64,000 bases of DNA from Pohlia nutans (lineage: Eukaryota > Streptophyta > Bryopsida > Bryales > Mniaceae), in NCBI GenBank assembly GCA_022496805.1, contig CM040104.1:1170650-1234649 (forward strand), read 5' to 3'. The notes under the pieces are model-generated. The model made no database searches. It had not been told where the DNA came from and saw only the letters and a list, made by a program, of their open reading frames with translations. Within the stretch, counting starts at the first letter, position 1; each line of letters starts with the position of its first letter. Below are positions 54,596 to 64,000 of the stretch, one piece after another. Made by a program: the position numbers and the translations under genes.

Positions 54596-56850
54596 ATGGC
54601 TACATTTGAGGGTGAAGGTGCTAAGGTTGTAGACAAGTTCGATGGCGTCAACTTCCACTTGTGGAAATTCAAGATGGAAATGGTCATGGCCGAAAAAGAA
54701 TTGTGGGAGATAGTTGAGGGTAGTGAGGAACCGCCTTCGTCCGACGCCGAGGCTAGGGTACGAACTGCGTACACTCGGCGAGAGAAAAAGGCCTTTGCCA
54801 TTTTGGCTCTTAATCTTTCTGATTCCCAGCTTTCTCATATTCGGTCGTGCAAGACTCCCGCCGAGGCATGGGCCAAGCTTTGCAATATTCATGAGGCAAA
54901 GAGCTTGGTCAATATCTTGTTTTTGAGGCGCAAGTTTTTCACCATCAAGATGGAAGAAAACGACGACATGTTGGCGCACATCAACAAAGTCAAGGCTCTT
55001 GCGGATCAGCTCAACGGCGCAGACGTCAACATTACCGACGGTGATATCGTTATGACGCTCCTCGAGAGTTTGCCGCCGTCGTACGAGTATCTTATCGTTG
55101 CTATGGAGAGTAGGCCCATTAGCGAGCTCACTCTTGATTATGTGACATCACGGTTGTTGCATGAACTCTCGCGGCGCAAAGAGAACGAGACTCGTGGCGA
55201 TAGCGCGGCGCTTATGGCGAAGCAATCCAAGAGCGGTGCCAGTGGGAGCTCTACAGACAAGGTATGCTACTATTGCGGTAAGAAGGGCCACTTGGCAAAA
55301 TTTTGCTACAAACGCAAGAGAGAGGAAAGTGCCAACAATACAAAGGTCAACGATGCAGGTGATGAGTACGCATTTATGACTAGCGTCTCTTCTTGTAGTG
55401 ATGACGGGGACGAGTATGCAATGATGGCAAGTGACGTGTCATGCAATGGTAGTGTGATCGATTGGATTGTTGATTCGGGAGCCTCGAGTCACATGGCGCC
55501 CATTAGGACTTGTTTCCAATCATATCACGTCATATCTCCAAAGAATGTCATTTTGGGTGATGATACGGTTCTTCAAGCCGTGGGTAAAGGATCCATCGTC
55601 GTAGACACCGAGGTGAAGGGTCGTGTGAAGACAATTACCATCCATGATGTCCTCCACGTTCCCAAGTTGAAGGCAAATCTTTTATCGGTGCGACATTTGG
55701 TGATGAAGCATTTGCGAGTGGAATTTAGCGACCAAGGGTGTTTTGTGTTGTCTCCAAGTCGTGAGGAGGTGGCCATTATACACGAAGTCAACGGCTTGTA
55801 CCAAATCAAGTTTTCCAAGATGCACGCGGCGGAATCCGCAACGTTGGTGCAATCGAGTTCAAACGAAGACAAGTTGGCGTTGTGGCATCGTCGTCTCGGG
55901 CATTTGAATGTCAAGAGTGTGAAAGCACTGCGTGGAATGGTAAGTGGCATGGATCTTGCACAATCACACGTCGCGCCTAGTTCATTCACATGTGAGGGTT
56001 GTATTGAAGGCAAGCAACAACGCTCACCGTTTCCAGTTGATGGGGCAACTCGTGCAACCAAGGTTCTTGAGATTGTGCATTCCGACGTGTGTGGTCCAAT
56101 GAAGACCACGTCTATGGGGGGTTGCAAGTATTTTGTGACGTTCATTGATGATTTTTCGAGGAAGATATGGTTGTATCCAATCAAAGCAAAGAGCGAGTGT
56201 TTTGAGAAGTTCAAAGAGTTCAAGGCGTTGGTTGAGAAGCAATCCGAGCACAAGATCAAGGTGTTTCGATCGGATAATGGCGGCGAGTTCTTGTCCAACC
56301 AATTTGGAGAGTTATTGAAGAAAGAAGGCATTGCTAGACAAACGACAACGCCATATACACCACAACAAAACGGAGTTGCAGAACGTGCAAATCGAACAAT
56401 TGTGGAAATGGCAAGGAGTATGTTGCATGCACAAAATTTGGGTTTGGACCTTTGGGCGGAAGCGGTGGTGACTGCGGTGTACACACGCAACCGATGCCCG
56501 ACGAGTGCGGTTCAAAACATGACACCAGAGCAAGCGTGGAGTGGGAGGCCACCCCGCGTGGAGCACATGCGCACATTTGGATGCATCGCATTTGCAAAGG
56601 TACCCGATTCTCAAAGAACCAAACTTGAGGCCAAGGCAACAAAATGTGTGTTTCTTGGATATTGTGAAGGTACCAAGGCGTACAGGCTCATGTCGCTCGA
56701 GACCAAGAAGATCATTCGAGCTCGTGATGTGACATTTTGCGAGAATTCCAAGGTTGAAGACAATTTGGACGATGGTCCAAGTGGGAGAAGTGGCGATAAA
56801 CCGGCCATTGTGGACCAATCTTCCAAATCTCCCGTTATTGATATTGTTGA
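54596..56850 (+). pseudogene. Copy O gag-pol, N-terminal part through integrase
   Basis: Open from ATG 54596 through gag, CCHC, protease, HHCC and integrase D-D-35-E to PVIDIVD at the start of the acidic linker, where P is inserted. RT and RNase H codons are displaced beyond the right edge. No other damage seen. Confidence 0.94.
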
Positions 56851-57168
56851 TATTGAAGGTTAGATTAGAATGCCAAAGCCTCACACAAACACTTGGAATG
56901 CATAGGAAAGAGATGATCTTTACTCATGGGCTGCCCCTCTTAAGTAGCACACCCAAGGGAGTCCCCTTGGCAAACCATATGGGACATCAGCCCATACTCC
57001 ACTCCTAGTACACTAGGATCAGCCCATATCACTTGGGAGACCCAATTCTCATTATCTCTAACTAGTACCACTTCTCTAGTTGCATGTCTAGCTCATTCGC
57101 ATCATCTACTCTAGCTAATGCGCATGGCTATGAGCAACTTCAGCCCACGCAATCATCCGACTTCAACA
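56851..57168 (-). repeat. 3' LTR of copy P
   Basis: 318 bp, GTCGG subfamily; reads CTAGCTAATG where C and E have CTACCTAATG. Confidence 0.96.
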
Positions 57169-58624
57169 CTCCCACTTTGCAAATAGCCAAAGCCTTCGAG
57201 CCCAAATGCTATCACTAGTCTTTGATGTCGATCTCTCGCAAGAGCCTTTGTCAGCACGTCCGCCACCATGTGCTCCGTTGGACAATACTTCAACTCTATC
57301 ACCTTCATCTCTAACTTCTCTCGAATGAAGTGATATTGCACATCAATGTGCTTTGTACGTGAGTGATGCGTTGGATTCTTCGCCAATGACATACTCCCTT
57401 GGTTGTCACACATGATTGTTGTAGCCTCCTCTTGAGTGCATCTCACATCCGCCATTAGTTGCCTCAACCAAATGGCCTCCTTCGTACCGTGGCTCGTCGC
57501 CATGTACTCCGCCTCAACCGTTGACGTGGCCGTGGTTTGTTGGCGCTTGCTATTCCATGAAACGGCCCCCGATCCAACTTTGAACATGTACCCCGTGGTG
57601 GATCTACGATCATTGGTATCACCCGCATAATCCGCATCACAATACCCACTCAACACAATGTTGTCACCTCCAAGACACAACCTCACATCACTTGTGCCTT
57701 TCAAGTACCGCATGATCCTCTTGACCGCAACCCAATGACTTGAACCCGGTCTTGCCATGTGTTGACTCACAACGCTGATTGGATACGCAAGGTCCGGCCT
57801 TGTTGCAATCATAGCATACATCAATGACCCTACAGCTTGCTTGTATGGCACATCCACCATAGATTGAGCCTCTAATGCATACTCCTCATCGGTGAGTTTC
57901 ACGAGTTTGGAATTCACATCCAATGGAGTGCCAACCGGTTTGCAATCCTCCATGCCAAAGCGTTTGAGAACATCCATAACATACTTGCTTTGATTCATTG
58001 TTATGGTGCGTGTTGCTCTATCTCGCACAAACTCAACTCCTAAACAAAAGTGCAACTCACCCAGATCACTCATCTCGTACTCGTTCTCAAGCATTGCCTT
58101 CAATGCCTTCAAAGAGCTCATGCAACTTGCAAGGATGATCAAATCATCCACATATATGATCACGATGACCACATGTTGCCCCTTTTGCATGAAATACAAG
58201 CTGTGATCAGCGATGCTCCTTGTGAACCCGATATGAACAAGAAACGTGTCAATCTTTTGATACCATGCGCGTGGAGATTGCTTCAACCCATACAATGACT
58301 TGTTCAACTTGCAAACAAGGTTCTCATTACCTCGTTGCACAAATCCCTCGGGTTGCACCATGTAGATGTCCTCGTCCAACTCGCCGTTCAAGAACGCCGT
58401 CTTCACATCCATTTGATGCATTTCCAAATCCATGGCAGCCCCGATGGCCAAAATGCATCGAATAGTGGTGAATTTCGCCACCGGTGCAAAAGTCTCATGA
58501 AAATCAACACCTTCGATTTGTGAAAAGCCCTTTGCCACCAATCTTGCCTTATAACGAACCACATCACCCGTTGCATCTCTCTTTGCACGAAATACCCACT
58601 TACAACCGATAGCGTTGCGATTCT
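57153..58624 (-). pseudogene. Copy P gag-pol, RT and RNase H part
   Basis: Codons run from KNRNAIGCKWVF at 58624 to the stop in the LTR. The RT (MDVKTAFLNG, YVDD) and RNase H motifs are intact. The first methionine in this piece is internal and not a start; the true start lies beyond copy Q. Confidence 0.93.
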
Positions 58625-58942
58625 TGTTGAAGTAGGATGATTGCGTGGGCTGAAGTTGCTCATAGCCATGCGCATTAGCTAGAGTAGATGATGCGAATGA
58701 GCTAGACTTGTAACTAGAGAAGTGATACTAGTTAGAAGTAATGAGAATTGGGTCTCCCAAGTGATATGGGCTGATCCTAGTGTACTAGGAGTGGAGTATG
58801 GGCTGATGTCCCATATGGTTTGCCAAGGGGCCTCCCTTGGGTGTGCTACTTAAGAGGGGCAGCCCATGAGTAAAGATTATCTCTTTCCTATGCATTCCAA
58901 GTGTTTGTGTGAGGCTTTGGCATTCTAATCTAACATTCAATA
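58625..58942 (+). repeat. 5' LTR of copy Q
   Basis: 318 bp with the variants GACTTGTAACT, GGGGCCTCCC, AAGATTATCTC and TAACATTCAATA. Confidence 0.96.
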
Positions 58943-59914
58943 GGTTATGGGCCCACTCATGTGTTTTGCGTGAGTCAAAGATTAGATTGCTCATTGTGTG
59001 GAGGTCGTGCGTTGGAGCGCTGATTTTGGAGTATTGGAGCGTTGATTTGGAACTTTGGAGGGCTGAATTCGAGCTTTGGTGGGCTGATTTCGACATTGGG
59101 AGGTATTACAATCTTCCTACCTTTGATCTACGTGTTGGAGGGCTGAATTCGCACTTTGGAGCTATCATTTGTTGATTTGGAGCTTTTGGAGCACTTTGGA
59201 GCACTTTTGGAGTTTATACACGTCTACAAGGGCTGAATTGGAGCTTTGGAGCTTATTGGTGCTTGTTGGAGTATATTGGAGCTGATTGGAGCTTAGTGGA
59301 GCTTATTGGAGCTTATTGGAGCTTATTGGCTCAATTTGTGCTCAATTTGTGCACTTGTGTTGTTGCAAGGCACTTTTATGCTTTGAGGCTCTTGGGGTGA
59401 GTCTACAATCTGATTTTGGTATTGCAATTCTTGCACAAGGGTTTGGAATGTGAGTTATGCCCTTGGAGTGCTCAAAATTAGAGTTTGGGTTAGTGAATGC
59501 ACAACGGGGCTGATTTGATGAATTTCAATGCAATTAGGACTTGAAGGGGCTGAATTTGCATTGATTTAGAGTCCTTGGAAGGCACAAGGGTGTCCATAGG
59601 GTGCATTACGTGTTGTGAAGCACAAGGGTGCTGATTTGAGTGGATTTGAGCCAACGAGTGCGCAATTCTCCTAGTTAGGGTGTTGTGGTATGATCTTGTG
59701 CAAATTCACTAAGAACCATCACGATTGAGTGTTGTGAGGTTGATGTGTAGCACAAAGGTGCTGATTTAGTGTTTGGAATTAGTTTGGAGGCATTAGAAGC
59801 ACATACGTGTGCAATTTGCTTCACAAATCACAAAATTGTCAAAAATCATAAAAACAATTTTTCTTAGCTTTCTAGGGGCTGAATTTTGTGAGCGTACGTC
59901 CTTCAATCAAGGAT
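58943..59914 (+). other. Leader of copy Q with primer-binding site
   Basis: 972 nt, no gene. Primer-binding site GGTTATGGGCCCAC at 58943-58956. The 10-bp repeat is at 59266-59325 with one unit altered to GTGGAGCTTA. Confidence 0.88.
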
Positions 59915-62900
59915 ATGGCTACATTTGAGGGTGAAGGTGCTAAGGTTGTAGACAAGTTCGATGGCGTCAACTTCCACTTGTGGAAATTCAAGATGGAAAT
60001 GGTCATGGCCGAAAAAGAATTGTGGGAGATAGTTGAGGGTAGTGAGGAACCGCCTTCGTCCGACGCCGAGGCTAGGGTACGAACTGCGTACACTCGGCGA
60101 GAGAAAAAGGCCTTTGCGATTTTGGCTCTTAATCTTTCTGATTCCCAGCTTTCTCATATTCGGTCGTGCAAGACTCCCGCCGAGGCATGGGCCAAGCTTT
60201 GCAATATTCATGAGGCAAAGAGCTTGGTCAATATCTTGTTTTTGAGGCGCAAGTTTTTCACCATCAAGATGGAAGAAAACGACGACATGTTGGCGCACAT
60301 CAACAAAGTCAAGGCTCTTGCGGATCAGCTCAACGGCGCAGACGTCAACATTACCGACGGTGATATCGTTATGACGCTCCTCGAGAGTTTGCCGCCGTCG
60401 TACGAGTATCTTATCGTTGCTATGGAGAGTAGGCCCATTAGCGAGCTCACTCTTGATTATGTGACATCACGGTTGTTGCATGAACTCTCGCGGCGCAAAG
60501 AGAACGAGACTCGTGGCGATAGCGCGGCGCTTATGGCGAAGCAATCCAAGAGCGGTGCCAGTGGGAGCTCTACAGACAAGGTATGCTACTATTGCGGTAA
60601 GAAGGGCCACTTGGCAAAATTTTGCTACAAACGCAAGAGAGAGGAAAGTGCCAACAATACAAAGGTCAACGATGCAGGTGATGAGTACGCATTTATGACT
60701 AGCGTCTCTTCTTGGTGTGATGACGGGGACGAGTATGCAATGATGGCAAGTGACGTGTCATGCAATGGTAGTGTGATCGATTGGATTGTTGATTCGGGAG
60801 CCTCGAGTCACATGGCGCCCATTAGGACTTGTTTCCAATCATATCACGTCATATCTCCAAAGAATGTCATTTTGGGTGATGATACGGTTCTTCAAGCCGT
60901 GGGTAAAGGATCCATCGTCGTAGACACCGAGGTGAAGGGTCGTGTGAAGACAATTACCATCCATGATGTCCTCCACGTTCCCAAGTTGAAGGCAAATCTT
61001 TTATCGGTGCGACATTTGGTGATGAAGCATTTGCGAGTGGAATTTAGCGACCAAGGGTGTTTTGTGTTGTCTCCAAGTCGTGAAGAGGTGGCCATTATAC
61101 ACGAAGTCAACGGCTTGTACCAAATCAAGTTTTCCAAGATGCACGCGGCGGAATCCGCAACGTTGGTGCAATCGAGTTCAAACGAAGACAAGTTGGCGTT
61201 GTGGCATCGTCGTCTCGGGCATTTGAATGTCAAGAGTGTGAAAGCACTGCGTGGAATGGTAAGTGGCATGGATCTTGCACAATCACACGTCGCACCTAGT
61301 TCATTCACATGTGAGGGTTGTATTGAAGGCAAGCAACAGCGCTCACCGTTTCCAGTTGATGGGGCAACTCGTGCAACCAAGGTTCTTGAGATTGTGCATT
61401 CCGACGTGTGTGGTCCAATGAAGACCACGTCTATGGGGGGTTGCAAGTATTTTGTGACGTTCATTGATGATTTTTCGAGGAAGATATGGTTGTATCCGAT
61501 CAAAGCAAAGAGCGAGTGTTTTGAGAAGTTCAAAGAGTTCAAGGCGTTGGTTGAGAAGCAATCCGAGCACAAGATCAAGGTGTTTCGATCGGATAATGGC
61601 GGCGAGTTCATGTCCAACCAATTTGGAGAGTTATTGAAGAAAGAAGGCATTGCTAGACAAACCACAACGCCATATACACCACAACAAAACGGAGTTGCAG
61701 AGCGTGCAAATCGAACAATTGTGGAAATGGCAAGGAGTATGTTGCATGCACAAAATTTGGGTTTGGACCTTTGGGCGGAAGCGGTGGTGACTGCGGTGTA
61801 CACACGCAACCGATGCCCGACGAGTGCGGTTCAAAACATGACACCAGAGCAAGCGTGGAGTGGGAGGCCACCCCGCGTGGAGCACATGCGCACATTTGGA
61901 TGCATCGCATTTGCAAAGGTACCCGATTCTCAAAGAACCAAACTTGAGGCCAAGGCAACAAAATGTGTGTTTCTTGGATATTGTGAAGGTACCAAGGCGT
62001 ACAGGCTCATGTCGCTCGAGACCAAGAAGATCATTCGAGCTCGTGATGTGACATTTTGCGAGAATTCCAAGGTTGAAGACAATTTGGACGATGGTCCAAG
62101 TGGGAGAAGTGGCGATAAACCAACGATTGTGGACCAATCTTCCAAATCTCCCGTTATTGATATTGTTGATGAAGACGAAGATGACGACGATGGTGGTGAT
62201 GAGGAACATATTGAGGAGCGACCTTTGAAGACGAAGAATGGCGAGAAAAAGGCACAAGCAACGGCGGTTGAAGACAATGCATCCTCGAGCGATCGTCGTT
62301 ATCCAGAGAGAAATCGTAGACCACTTGGCGAGTGGTGGAAGAATCATATTCTCCCTCAAGGTGAGGAGGAGCATGCAAACGTTGCACTTTTAGATGCTCC
62401 ATTGACGATTCGTGAAGCGTTGAGTTGTGATGATGCAAACAAGTGGGAGCAAGCCATGCAAGAGGAGTACAAATCGTTGATGGACAATGGCACTTGGGAA
62501 TTGACTCCCCTCCCCAAGAATCGCAACGCTATCGGTTGTAAGTGGGTATTTCGTGCAAAGAGAGATGCAACGGGTGATGTGGTTCGTTATAAGGCAAGAT
62601 TGGTGGCAAAGGGCTTTTCACAAATCGAAGGTGTTGATTTTCATGAGACCTTTGCACCGGTGGCGAAATTCACCACTATTCGATGCATTTTGGCCATCGG
62701 GGCTGCCATGGATTTGGAAATGCATCAAATGGATGTGAAGACGGCGTTCTTGAACGGCGAGTTGGACGAGGACATCTACATGGTACAACCCGAAGGATTT
62801 GTGCAACGAGGTAATGAGAACCTTGTTTGCAAGTTGAACAAGTCATTGTATGGGTTGAAGCAATCTCCACGCGCATGGTATCAAAAGATTGACACGTTTC

Positions 62901-63988
62901 TTGTTCATATCGGGTTCACAAGGAGCATCGCTGATCACAGCTTGTATTTCATGCAAAAGGGGCAACATGTGGTCATCGTGATCATATATGTGGATGATTT
63001 GATCATCCTTGCAAGTTGTATGAGCTCTTTGAAGGCATTGAAGGCAATGCTTGAGAACGAGTACGAGATGAGTGATCTGGGTGAGTTGCACTTTTGTTTA
63101 GGAGTTGAGTTTGTGCGAGATAGAGCAACACGCACCATAACAATGAATCAAAGCAAGTATGTTATGGATGTTCTCAAACGCTTTGGCATGGAGGATTGCA
63201 AACCGGTTGGCACTCCATTGGATGTGAATTCCAAACTCGTGAAACTCACCGATGAGGAGTATGCATTAGAGGCTCAATCTATGGTGGATGTGCCATACAA
63301 GCAAGCTGTAGGGTCATTGATGTATGCTATGATTGCAACAAGGCCGGACCTTGCGTATCCAATCAGCGTTGTGAGTCAACACATGGCAAGACCGGGTTCA
63401 AGTCATTGGGTTGCGGTCAAGAGGATCATGCGGTACTTGAAAGGCACAAGTGATGTGAGGTTGTGTCTTGGAGGTGACAACATTGTGTTGAGTGGGTATT
63501 GTGATGCGGATTATGCGGGTGATACCAATGATCGTAGATCCACCACGGGGTACATGTTCAAAGTTGGATCGGGGGCCGTTTCATGGAATAGCAAGCGCCA
63601 ACAAACCACGGCCACGTCAACGGTTGAGGCGGAGTACATGGCGACGAGCCACGGTACGAAGGAGGCCATTTGGTTGAGGCAACTAATGGCGGATGTGAGA
63701 TGCACTCAAGAGGAGGCTACAACAATCATGTGTGACAACCAAGGGAGTATGTCATTGGCGAAGAATCCAACGCATCACTCACGTACAAAGCACATTGATG
63801 TGCAATATCACTTCATTCGAGAGAAGTTAGAGATGAAGGTGATAGAGTTGAAGTATTGTCCAACGGAGCACATGGTGGCGGACGTGCTGACAAAGGCTCT
63901 TGCGAGAGATCGACATCAAAGACTAGTGGTGGCATTTGGGCTCGAAGGCTTTGGCTATTTGCAAAGTGGGAGTGTTGAAGTAGGATGA
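59915..63988 (+). CDS. Copy Q gag-pol polyprotein, intact
   Basis: 1357 codons from ATG 59915 (G at -3, G at +4). Gag domain (about residues 10-200). CCHC 224-237 at 60584-60625. Protease Asp293 at 60791. HHCC His431/His436/Cys466/Cys469. Integrase Asp497, Asp560 and Glu596 with exactly 35 residues between the last two. Acidic linker from about 752 at 62168. RT Asp940 at 62732 and YVDD 1025-1028 at 62987-62998. RNase H Asp1197, Glu1238 and Asp1274. The integrase-before-RT order defines Ty1/copia. Variants: SSWCDDGDEY and EDDDDGGD. The last codons and TGA overlap the 3' LTR. Confidence 0.97.
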   Translation: MATFEGEGAKVVDKFDGVNFHLWKFKMEMVMAEKELWEIVEGSEEPPSSDAEARVRTAYTRREKKAFAILALNLSDSQLSHIRSCKTPAEAWAKLCNIHEAKSLVNILFLRRKFFTIKMEENDDMLAHINKVKALADQLNGADVNITDGDIVMTLLESLPPSYEYLIVAMESRPISELTLDYVTSRLLHELSRRKENETRGDSAALMAKQSKSGASGSSTDKVCYYCGKKGHLAKFCYKRKREESANNTKVNDAGDEYAFMTSVSSWCDDGDEYAMMASDVSCNGSVIDWIVDSGASSHMAPIRTCFQSYHVISPKNVILGDDTVLQAVGKGSIVVDTEVKGRVKTITIHDVLHVPKLKANLLSVRHLVMKHLRVEFSDQGCFVLSPSREEVAIIHEVNGLYQIKFSKMHAAESATLVQSSSNEDKLALWHRRLGHLNVKSVKALRGMVSGMDLAQSHVAPSSFTCEGCIEGKQQRSPFPVDGATRATKVLEIVHSDVCGPMKTTSMGGCKYFVTFIDDFSRKIWLYPIKAKSECFEKFKEFKALVEKQSEHKIKVFRSDNGGEFMSNQFGELLKKEGIARQTTTPYTPQQNGVAERANRTIVEMARSMLHAQNLGLDLWAEAVVTAVYTRNRCPTSAVQNMTPEQAWSGRPPRVEHMRTFGCIAFAKVPDSQRTKLEAKATKCVFLGYCEGTKAYRLMSLETKKIIRARDVTFCENSKVEDNLDDGPSGRSGDKPTIVDQSSKSPVIDIVDEDEDDDDGGDEEHIEERPLKTKNGEKKAQATAVEDNASSSDRRYPERNRRPLGEWWKNHILPQGEEEHANVALLDAPLTIREALSCDDANKWEQAMQEEYKSLMDNGTWELTPLPKNRNAIGCKWVFRAKRDATGDVVRYKARLVAKGFSQIEGVDFHETFAPVAKFTTIRCILAIGAAMDLEMHQMDVKTAFLNGELDEDIYMVQPEGFVQRGNENLVCKLNKSLYGLKQSPRAWYQKIDTFLVHIGFTRSIADHSLYFMQKGQHVVIVIIYVDDLIILASCMSSLKALKAMLENEYEMSDLGELHFCLGVEFVRDRATRTITMNQSKYVMDVLKRFGMEDCKPVGTPLDVNSKLVKLTDEEYALEAQSMVDVPYKQAVGSLMYAMIATRPDLAYPISVVSQHMARPGSSHWVAVKRIMRYLKGTSDVRLCLGGDNIVLSGYCDADYAGDTNDRRSTTGYMFKVGSGAVSWNSKRQQTTATSTVEAEYMATSHGTKEAIWLRQLMADVRCTQEEATTIMCDNQGSMSLAKNPTHHSRTKHIDVQYHFIREKLEMKVIELKYCPTEHMVADVLTKALARDRHQRLVVAFGLEGFGYLQSGSVEVG
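63963..63972 (+). promoter_or_regulatory. Polypurine tract of copy Q
   Basis: AAAGTGGGAG directly before the 3' LTR is the probable plus-strand primer site. It is short, has one T, and also encodes the residues before the final SVEVG. The same tract precedes the other 3' LTRs; K has AAAGTGAGAG. Confidence 0.7.
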
Positions 63989-64000
63989 TTGCGTGGGCTG
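63973..64000 (+). repeat. 3' LTR of copy Q, first 28 bp
   Basis: Begins TGTTGAAGTAGGATG and is cut by the window end. It contains the gag-pol stop codon (63986-63988). Confidence 0.95.

Larger units (their letters stand above)
53295..56850 (+). mobile_element. Copy O: copia element in the RT region of N, cut by P
   Basis: 5' LTR 53295-53612, leader 53613-54595, gag-pol 54596-56850. It is interrupted in the acidic linker by P; the rest is off-window. Last five bases before P: GTTGA. Confidence 0.94.
56851..58624 (-). mobile_element. Copy P: 3' part of a copia element in O, cut by Q
   Basis: 3' LTR 56851-57168 and gag-pol RT/RNase H 57153-58624. Its 5' part lies right of the window beyond Q. 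GTCGG subfamily with VIAFG, like C and E. Last five bases before Q: ATTCT. Confidence 0.93.
58625..64000 (+). mobile_element. Copy Q: full-length copia element, 3' LTR runs off the window
   Basis: 5' LTR 58625-58942, leader 58943-59914, gag-pol 59915-63988, 3' LTR from 63973 (28 bp visible). The expected length is 5666 bp, so about 290 bp lie beyond the edge. Left flank ATTCT is the predicted target duplication. The coding region is intact. Q is the innermost and therefore one of the youngest insertions of the right block. Confidence 0.95.

Noticed and set aside
59888..59914. GTG at 59888 as the gag-pol start
   Set aside because: A eukaryotic element would use the ATG 27 bases downstream, which has a good context; the upstream codons are simply open.
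1..64000. Host genes or a non-transposon system hidden between copies
   Set aside because: I followed every junction from LTR to LTR. All sequence between them aligns to the same element, leaving no unexplained stretch.

Overview
The window is built, end to end, from one family of Ty1/copia-type LTR retrotransposons nested inside one another. I see no host gene, no rRNA or tRNA gene and no second transposon family in 64 kb. I resolve 17 copies or fragments (named A to Q here), 23 LTR copies (each 318 bp when whole) and 14 independent insertion events, all of them into another copy of the same family. The host is a eukaryote. The primer-binding site matches the anticodon arm of initiator methionine tRNA in what I recall as its plant form, and the polyprotein resembles plant or green-lineage copia elements, so a land plant or streptophyte alga is most likely. 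A moss-type centromeric copia array is a specific guess, not something the sequence proves.

A complete copy is about 5.66-5.68 kb. It has a 318-bp LTR (TG...TA ends), then a 14-bp primer-binding site GGTTATGGGCCCAC touching the LTR. A 962-983 nt leader follows, with a variable 10-bp tandem repeat and scattered GCTGAWTT motifs. One 1357-codon gag-pol frame comes next (gag, CCHC knuckle, protease, integrase, acidic linker, reverse transcriptase, RNase H). A short purine tract forms the last codons of the frame, and the 3' LTR supplies the stop codon. Five copies have an uninterrupted gag-pol in the window: D, E, L, M and Q.

Left block (1-32108). A (+, entering from off-window) is split by B (+). 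B is split in gag by C (-) and in its 3' LTR by E (-). C is split by D (-). To the right, A lies inside F (-), F inside G (+), G inside H (-), and H inside I (+). The A-tail/F/G and G-tail/H/I stretches have identical breakpoints and shared private variants, so this is a 3535-bp tandem duplication (24838-28372 and 28373-31907), not repeated independent insertion.

Right block (32109-64000). J (-) lies in the RNase H region of I. K (-) lies in J, 42 bp inside its 3' LTR. M (-) lies in gag of K, and L (-) lies in the 3' LTR of M. N (+) lies in the K leader, O (+) in N, P (-) in O and Q (+) in P; N, O, P and Q all continue beyond the right edge.

Matching target-site duplications confirm the boundaries of B (AGTG, 4 bp), C (CGACG), D (CACAA), E (CTCCC), L (AGTAC) and M (GATTG). 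LTR pairs within a copy look identical by eye, so the array formed recently. Nominal nesting depth reaches eight layers at D and seven at Q.
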